Source of the DNA: Acanthochromis polyacanthus
Lineage: Eukaryota > Chordata > Actinopteri > Pomacentridae
Length of the DNA stretch: 64,000 bases
Reading direction: 5' to 3'
Assembly (NCBI RefSeq): GCF_021347895.1
Contig: NC_067120.1
Span: 16,167,361-16,231,360 of the forward strand
The translations under genes were made by a program, and so were the position numbers. Shown here piece after piece: positions 60,212-64,000 of this stretch; the stretch's first letter is position 1, and the number at the start of each line of letters is the position of its first letter. Under the pieces are notes generated by a model, which did not search any database, had not been told where the DNA came from, and saw nothing but the letters and a program-made list of their open reading frames with translations.

Positions 60212-63200
60212 TAGGAATAGTCTGCGATGTTAATCTGAACTGGGTGAGCAAGAGTATGAAGGACCACGACGGCAGAAACCCAAGAAAGCTAAAAGCTTAG
60301 TGGAGCCACTCAGAATTGTTAATTTAAGTGATCATTTTTTTTAAAAAGAGAAATTTTTTTGGTTGGCTTCTCACTATGAGTGAGCCCTTTCACATCCCAA
60401 ATAGCTGTTTGATCCATTGTCAATATAGAAGCTATATGTTGTGTAGCCCTAAGGTTGCGTGAGCTGTTCACGCCATCCTTTGTTCTATATTTGCATCTTA
60501 CATTAATGCAGATTGATCAAACAGCTGCTACATGCGTGATTTGGTGTGACTTTGTCTCAGCATGACATTGGGAACGGACATCACTACAGTGCCATTGTGT
60601 CCCTACAATGAGATGACCTGTTGGTGACATTGCCTCTAAAGGTAGTGGAGAGGACACAATGAGAGGTTGCAGGTTTTCTGTTTATGCAGGAATCCGCATA
60701 AGACTTGAATAGATGGAGCAGAACAGGTTGGTACGGAGTCTAACCCGTTTGCCCTCTGAGCTGATTGTCTGTATAGATCGCTGTTCCCTCTTCAGAAGCA
60801 CAAAACTCTCATCCACAATCAAAGGTGAATTGACTGTTTATTGACGAGTACTCAGCCAGCAGTGCTCAACGTCTGAAATCAATGACATGCCTGTTGTACA
60901 CGTTTGCTACTTGCTGTCAATGAGAATTGCCACCTTGAGCTTCTGCGACAAGACACAAACTTATTACCTTGCTTCATTTGTGCTTAATATACCTCTCGGG
61001 CTTTAAACATAAAAAGATTTATGTTGTTAATTCCAGCCTCCACCAGTTATTGGCATTCATATATACAAAAAAAGGCAGCAAGTTGGGTTTATAACAAATC
61101 TGTATCATGCAGACTGCTGTTATTCAAGGTGATGGAAAGCTTTCTGCTCTTGCACACCACCAGAGCCATTTTTTTCTGAGCACTAAGAAGATGTAGAACA
61201 AACACTGGCTGCTCCCCGCCTGTCCTCCTTCAGCCCTGAAATCCAAGATTACATTTTCTATCTTTGTAGGGCTATCTGAAAACCTAGAAACACTTTGGAG
61301 CCATGAATGTATTACTGTATGTCCTTGGTCATAATATTTATTTTAATTGAAGATGTCCTTTCTTTTATGATTCTACGTTATCTTACAATCAAGAGGTTTT
61401 CATTTTTTTAAACCAACCCAGTGGAGGATTGCACAGTGCAGCTGGGGATCTCTTTGGTCTTGTTACTGTACATCAGATAATATAATGAAAAGAGTGCACA
61501 CACAGGGATTGTATCTACGTCACAAATATCATTATACATCTCAGGCAACAAGACCTTATGGACTTCTACTCTGTCTGCTATATCAACACATACTTTACCG
61601 CTGAGCTTTATTTATGCTGGAGTGCTTAATACATTTCGAATTATTACTATTCATCACAGGCTGGCAGGTGGAACTTTAAACAACCATCAAGGCTAAACAA
61701 AAGTCAACAAACACTCTCAGCTTCCTTCCTCTGGAGCTGCAGGGAAGCTGGTGCAGATACAGTGCAGGATGTCCTCAGGGTGTGCTGCTGCACGGGTAGT
61801 GTCGGGGTCTCGGTGTCATCTAGCAGTGTAGTGTTTTCATGGCAGCAGTTGGTCCATACACTCTGCAGCCTGGGGATGAATGAATATGAAAATAGATTGG
61901 AGCATCCAGCAGAGAAGGTTGTGGAAACATCATGTCTTTCTTTCACTCACTGCCTCCTTGATTCCCCACGTCTCCTGCAGCGTAATGCGTCAAACTGAAG
62001 GTTTCCTCACTGAAAAGGTCACTAGTCTTACACGTGTTAAACTGATGTAGCAGTCACAGCTCATACCTGGTTCACACGTGACGTATTCCTAATATGTTGT
62101 AGACGTTGGATTACCGAAATGTACCGGAGGAGGTTAATGCACTGAAGAGTGTTTGGTGCTATAGAAAACATTTTTAAAGATGCTAGGTGTAATTCCTTAT
62201 TTTTTAATCTGTATTAGTTATCTGGACATTCTAATTATAATACCTCTTCAGTCATTGATTAAACCCCTAAAGCCCATTTCTTTGTATCAAACTTCAAAAC
62301 TAGAAGTCTTTTTTTCCATGAAAATAATCCCTTTTTGTATCAAAATGGCTTAGATGTCACTTTACATCGTTGCTTCATCTGGAATGTACAGATCTATAAC
62401 ATCCCCATCTCTATGTACACTCAGACCTTCCCACTCACTGCAGCTCAAGCACACAAGCTCATATATGGCTCTGCTGAAACTAGGGCAAGACCCCAAAATC
62501 CGGTCGTTGTGGTGGATCTCGAAATATTAATTTCAAGATCCGAATATGCACTTCTACAATACACATCATCAAGTCTCATAGGAAAGATCTTATAGATGTA
62601 TATTGTCGCATTACTGAAGATGAGGAATCCTGTGTTTTTGGGCCCACACTGTGAGGCTTCCATTCCGACCATTTTTATTCAATCTGCCTCTTTCCTTCAG
62701 CTCATAACTTCATAAAAGTTTCATACAAATTGATGGACTACACAATTACACAAAGAGATAAAATACAAATGTCTGTTTCTGCTTATTCTGTCTATCAAAA
62801 TGCTGAAAAGTGAAAGGGATCGCTAGTGCAGAGTGAATTTTTGTATTATCTCACTGTATTGTTATCTCAGTCCTGATTCTGATCATGTATATTTCACCTC
62901 AACACCAGACCACATCTCTGAGCTGTGATATTGAAGGTGTAGGCAGAAATCACAGCTCAACCACTCACACTTTCATTTCAACCTGATCCCACAGACAGAC
63001 GTTTTGATTCCCGTCTGCTTTTTCCCCCTCAAAGTTAACCGATGCTTGGCACGCGTCGCCTCCTCAGAAGTTTTAAAATCAGAAGAGCTGGAGCTTCCTG
63101 TCTGATTAGCACTTCATTTGATCTTCATGCAGACAGGGGACATCAGGGTTAAACCCTTTATCATGTTCTACATCTGTGTTGCGTGGTGTGTTACAGTATC

Positions 63201-64000
63201 TCGTGTGCTGCTTTGTGTAGAAGTGAAAGGAAAACTTGGAGTTGGAGTGAAGTCTCAAGGAAGAGGCTTTTTAGCAGGAAAACAAAGTTGAAGTTCCTAA
63301 GTGTCAAACAAGAAGACGCTATTACCGACTCTTTATTTCTTGCTAAGTTTTGTTAGAAATTACCTCTACACAACACCAGCAAGAACATTTTGTGCTTTGC
63401 TCATAAGTAACATCTCATTACACATTATTAGTGCCGTAAATACACTGGGATTGTTAGCTAAACATTACAGTCACAGGGTCAATTAATGCAGTAATTCATA
63501 ATTAATCGGTGTAAATTGCAGGGTTTTAAAAAAAGTCATAGACGCTGTGTGTGGGCAGAAATATGAGAGTAAATTGCTTTTCAGGCTATGAATTAGATGG
63601 CCATTATGCTGATTGCTTCGAAAGGAACGTACCACGTGTTATCGTGCGAGGAAGCCTACAGTGTGCTATTTTTATCCATGGTCATGTTCCCACGTGAATT
63701 AAAGATTCAAACCTTTTTAATAATTTAGTGTCATTGAGAAAGATGTTTTGGTTGGCTTCCCACAGTCTGGCTGCGCTGGCTTTGAAGCACCCACCTGTGC
63801 TTTTTGTGTGTGTGCGCACGCTGGACCGATTCCTGTCAAAGCTGTCACGAGAGGAGCGGGCCACGACGGTGATGATTCATTCATAAAAGGCCCCTCATTT
63901 AATTACTCTCAAATCGGGTCACACGGATACCCAGGAGAAGCGGCTGCTTTACGGTGGCGGTGGGTGATCAGATCTGAGCCGCGCATCAAATCACAAACCA
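60212..64000. other. repeat-poor non-coding stretch, 3.8 kb, to window end
   Basis: No gene or transposon recognised. The longest frames (about 80-86 codons) have no known domain. The last 0.5 kb is a candidate conserved element, listed separately. Confidence 0.5.
63470..63660. promoter_or_regulatory. candidate conserved non-coding element
   Basis: A single-copy-looking segment with clustered homeodomain-type cores: AATTAATG at 63481-63488, GTAATTC at 63491 and ATAATTAAT at 63498-63506, with ATGAATTAGATGG downstream at about 63588. The density is higher than in neighbouring DNA by eye. Regulatory function is inference. Confidence 0.25.

Overview
The window looks like non-coding nuclear DNA from a bony fish, most likely a percomorph teleost. 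The evidence is the repeat content: two V-SINE copies with the V-SINE central domain, Tc1/mariner and mariner-type transposase fossils, several hAT-type non-autonomous elements, a piggyBac-type MITE with TTAA ends, a LINE 3' end, and a long AC microsatellite. The sequence is AT-rich by eye, with no operon-like packing. I found no protein-coding exon, rRNA, tRNA gene, CRISPR array or promoter that I could defend. Every open frame is short (141 codons or fewer). The only frames with recognisable protein similarity are broken transposase or reverse-transcriptase fragments. The best reading is an intergenic gene desert or one very large intron. The species and the neighbouring gene cannot be told from the sequence.

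Layout: 1-5.6 kb is repeat-poor. 5.6-6.2 kb is a piggyBac-like MITE. 6.2-11.6 kb is repeat-poor. 11.6-16.9 kb holds a V-SINE, the AC microsatellite, a repeat carrying a CTCF-like motif, and other dispersed repeats. 16.9-20.1 kb is repeat-poor. 20.1-21.7 kb is one hAT-type element with an 804-bp second hAT element inserted into it. 21.7-28.9 kb is the longest transposon-free block, containing a 23-base C run and a perfect hairpin. 28.9-41.2 kb is the repeat-rich core: hAT-type fragments, a LINE tail, an almost complete decayed Tc1 element, a mariner fragment, a 288-bp foldback element and half of a second Tc1 element. 41.2-44.9 kb is repeat-poor. 44.9-48.4 kb holds paired dispersed repeats. 48.4-51.9 kb is repeat-poor. 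51.9-52.3 kb is the other half of the second Tc1 family in inverted orientation. 56.1-57.0 kb is a mariner fossil split by a V-SINE. 59.1-60.2 kb holds two weaker repeats and a Tigger/pogo-like MITE. 60.2-64 kb is repeat-poor.

No genes work together here. The biological content is a layered record of transposon insertion, with target-site duplications still readable at several elements, plus long transposon-free blocks with homeodomain-type TAATTA motifs that are plausible cis-regulatory DNA. Family names rest on recognition of motifs and repeat consensus from memory, not on a database search. No new functional system was found. The most unusual structure is the foldback element at 38,748-39,035.
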